Assembly: GCA_033026295.1 (NCBI GenBank)
Contig: CM065173.1
Span: forward strand, 8,349,517 to 8,413,516
From: Channa striata
Taxonomy: Eukaryota; Chordata; Actinopteri; Anabantiformes; Channidae
Reading direction: 5' to 3'
DNA: 64,000 bases
The position numbers and the translations under genes were made by a program. How positions within the stretch are numbered: position 1 is the first letter of the stretch; each line of letters begins with the position of its first letter. Below, one piece after another: positions 62,578-64,000 of this stretch. The notes under the pieces were generated by a model, which was not told the DNA's origin, ran no database searches, and saw only the letters and a list, made by a program, of their open reading frames with translations.

Positions 62578-64000
62578 GTGAGTGGCCGTGCGGTTCGAGC
62601 CCGTCCGCGCCGGGCTGGGGACGCGCAGCGGGACAAACTGCGGCAGGGAGCCGATAGAGACGCGCTTTCGCGGGGGGATCGTTGTCGTCTCCGCGGCGCT
62701 GATGGAGAGAAGCGGAGCGATGCTGAAGAGAGGCGCGTGTGAGCATGCGTGGACGCCGGGAGTCCGCCCGTGTTGTTCTGCTCCGGCGTGTCCGGGTCCC
62801 GGCCGCCAGCGGTTAGTTCGCGCGCTCCGGACACAGAACCGCGTGGCTCCGTCAGACCAGCCGGGACTTTTCTTTAGAAAAGTAACACAAACGTGGGACG
62901 GGACGGGACGGGACGGGACGGGACCGCAGCGGCCGCTGAGCTCCGCGGCTCCTCGCCCGAAGTAACGGCGGCTCGTTTCCCACCGGCCGCTGTCGGTCGG
63001 TCGGTCGCTCGGTGTTTGACGCCGGCAGCTGCGTCCTATTGTTTGTTCGCGGGAGACGGATTAAAGCGGCTGCGTTCGTCCGCGGAGCAACTTAAACCCG
63101 GTTTATTGTCCAGTCCGTCCGTAGTTTGAAAGGGATAAAATTATTGCTTCTCCTTGTCGGACATAGCGGATTTTAGTTTTTGCTGGTGTTTTCCCCCTCG
63201 GGGGTCAAAGGTCAGGGTCATCTGCAGCGGGGCCCCCCTGCAGCTGGCAGTGGCGGAAAGCACGTGCTTTGGCGTCGTGACCGGATCTGAGAGTCTGTGC
63301 AGACCCGCTGCTCGATCTGTCTGAGAACTAAAGCTGGGGACTCTGTCCCAGACCAGATCCCCATCACAAGCAAAGTGTAGCCTGCTTCTCCAGGTCCCAT
63401 GTTGGGACAGTTAGGTGGGCTTAGCTGGATGTAGCAGGGATCAGCCGGAAATGTTTAACGTCTGCAGGAGATCCAATGTGAGGAGGCCATTGGTTCACAG
63501 GATAAACTCCATATACAATCTGCAAAGAAATTAAAATCGGAAAAAGTTACAAACTTCCAGCTGTGGTGAAAAGTCAGTGTGTATCAGCATGGTGTGATCT
63601 TTGTCTGGTGCCTCTTGCTTTTTGTAGGCGACTGGTCGCAGTCAATTACTGCAACTAAGTTATGTGTTTTATTTTTAAGGTCATAGTTGGTGTTAGTGTA
63701 ATGGGGAAGACTAAAAAATCTGAAAAATATTCCTGTCCACTACACCTATTGGCAATAAATGTGGAATTACACATTTTCAGCAAAATCTCAATATTATAAA
63801 CTTGATGGATTTAAATGGCAGATTTGATGTATTGATTTGCAAAAGCACAAAATAATATTCTTTTAAGTGTAATTTCTAAACCATTCACCTTTCTAGCAGT
63901 TCTTCCGAACACGAGGTTCCAAGTGTATTTCTGTATTACAATCGCTGAGGGAGGGTGAGAAAGATGAATAAATCAATTTTCCCAGAGGTAAACGGCAAAT
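62578..64000 (+). other. pcgf1: pcgf1 intron 1, partial
   Basis: The intron begins with GTGAGT and runs off the window. Its first 550 bp are CpG-island sequence with a GGGAC pentanucleotide array; the rest is ordinary AT-rich DNA. I see no further PCGF1 coding sequence in it. Confidence 0.75.
62895..62924 (+). repeat. GGGAC pentanucleotide array, 6 copies
   Basis: Six perfect tandem copies of GGGAC lie in the CpG-rich 5' part of pcgf1 intron 1. The G-triplets on one strand could support G-quadruplex-like folding (inference). Confidence 0.9.

Larger units (their letters stand above)
62400..63130 (+). promoter_or_regulatory. pcgf1: CpG-island promoter of pcgf1 with ETS and YY1 motifs
   Basis: From about 62480 the sequence becomes very CpG-rich and stays so to about 63130. 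Just upstream of the start codon are two ETS-like sites in opposite orientation, ATCCGG (62455-62460) and CCGGAAGT (62466-62473). A YY1-type AAGATGGCGG (62488-62497) spans the initiator ATG. No TATA box is seen. This is the usual architecture of a broadly expressed housekeeping promoter; transcription probably starts near 62440-62470 (inference). Confidence 0.6.

Noticed and set aside
1..64000. CRISPR arrays, operons, phage or bacterial elements
   Set aside because: Spliced vertebrate genes and fish repeats show a eukaryotic chromosome; no spaced direct repeats or bacterial-type gene clusters are present.

Overview
The window looks like chromosomal DNA of a teleost fish, probably a percomorph (inference). 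Three things point to this: spliced exons with vertebrate GT-AG junctions; a complete fgf24, an FGF8/17/18-subfamily gene that teleosts keep and tetrapods lack; and several interspersed repeats typical of ray-finned fish, including L2/Maui-like 3' tails and foldback MITEs. The background is AT-rich, with CpG-rich islands at the two gene starts.

Layout. Positions 1-5170 are upstream flank, with one possible minus-strand coding exon at 73-309 and an AT-rich homeodomain-site cluster near 3000. Positions 4700-5580 form a CpG-rich promoter and 5' leader. Positions 5555-15063 hold the fgf24 coding region on the plus strand. Its five coding exons are 5555-5586, 5749-5785, 9379-9556, 12834-12940 and 14785-15063, and together they encode a 210-residue secreted FGF. 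The 3'UTR runs to about 16.58 kb and has three AATAAA signals. From about 16.6 to 62.44 kb I see no convincing protein-coding gene. This 46-kb interval holds microsatellites, transposon relics, a diverged pair of similar segments 8.5 kb apart (29.1 and 37.6 kb), and several stretches that read like conserved regulatory sequence. At 62491-62577 the first coding exon of pcgf1 begins on the plus strand under a CpG-rich promoter; the rest of that gene lies beyond the window.

How the parts relate. Fgf24 is a secreted ligand for FGF receptors, known from zebrafish for pectoral fin bud, mesoderm and ear signalling. Pcgf1 is the PCGF subunit of the variant Polycomb repressive complex PRC1.1. They share no biochemical pathway. 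Their linkage instead marks the paralogon that in mammals carries PCGF1, LBX2 and TLX2 (human 2p13) and has lost its FGF. It parallels FGF8-LBX1-TLX1 and FGF18-TLX3. The long gene-free interval between them is the natural place for fgf24 long-range enhancers (inference). I found no prokaryotic features, CRISPR arrays, tRNA or rRNA genes, and nothing that amounts to a new biochemical system. The most useful leads are the paired repeat, the candidate regulatory elements, the uORF and open leader of fgf24, and two unassigned minus-strand coding-like stretches.
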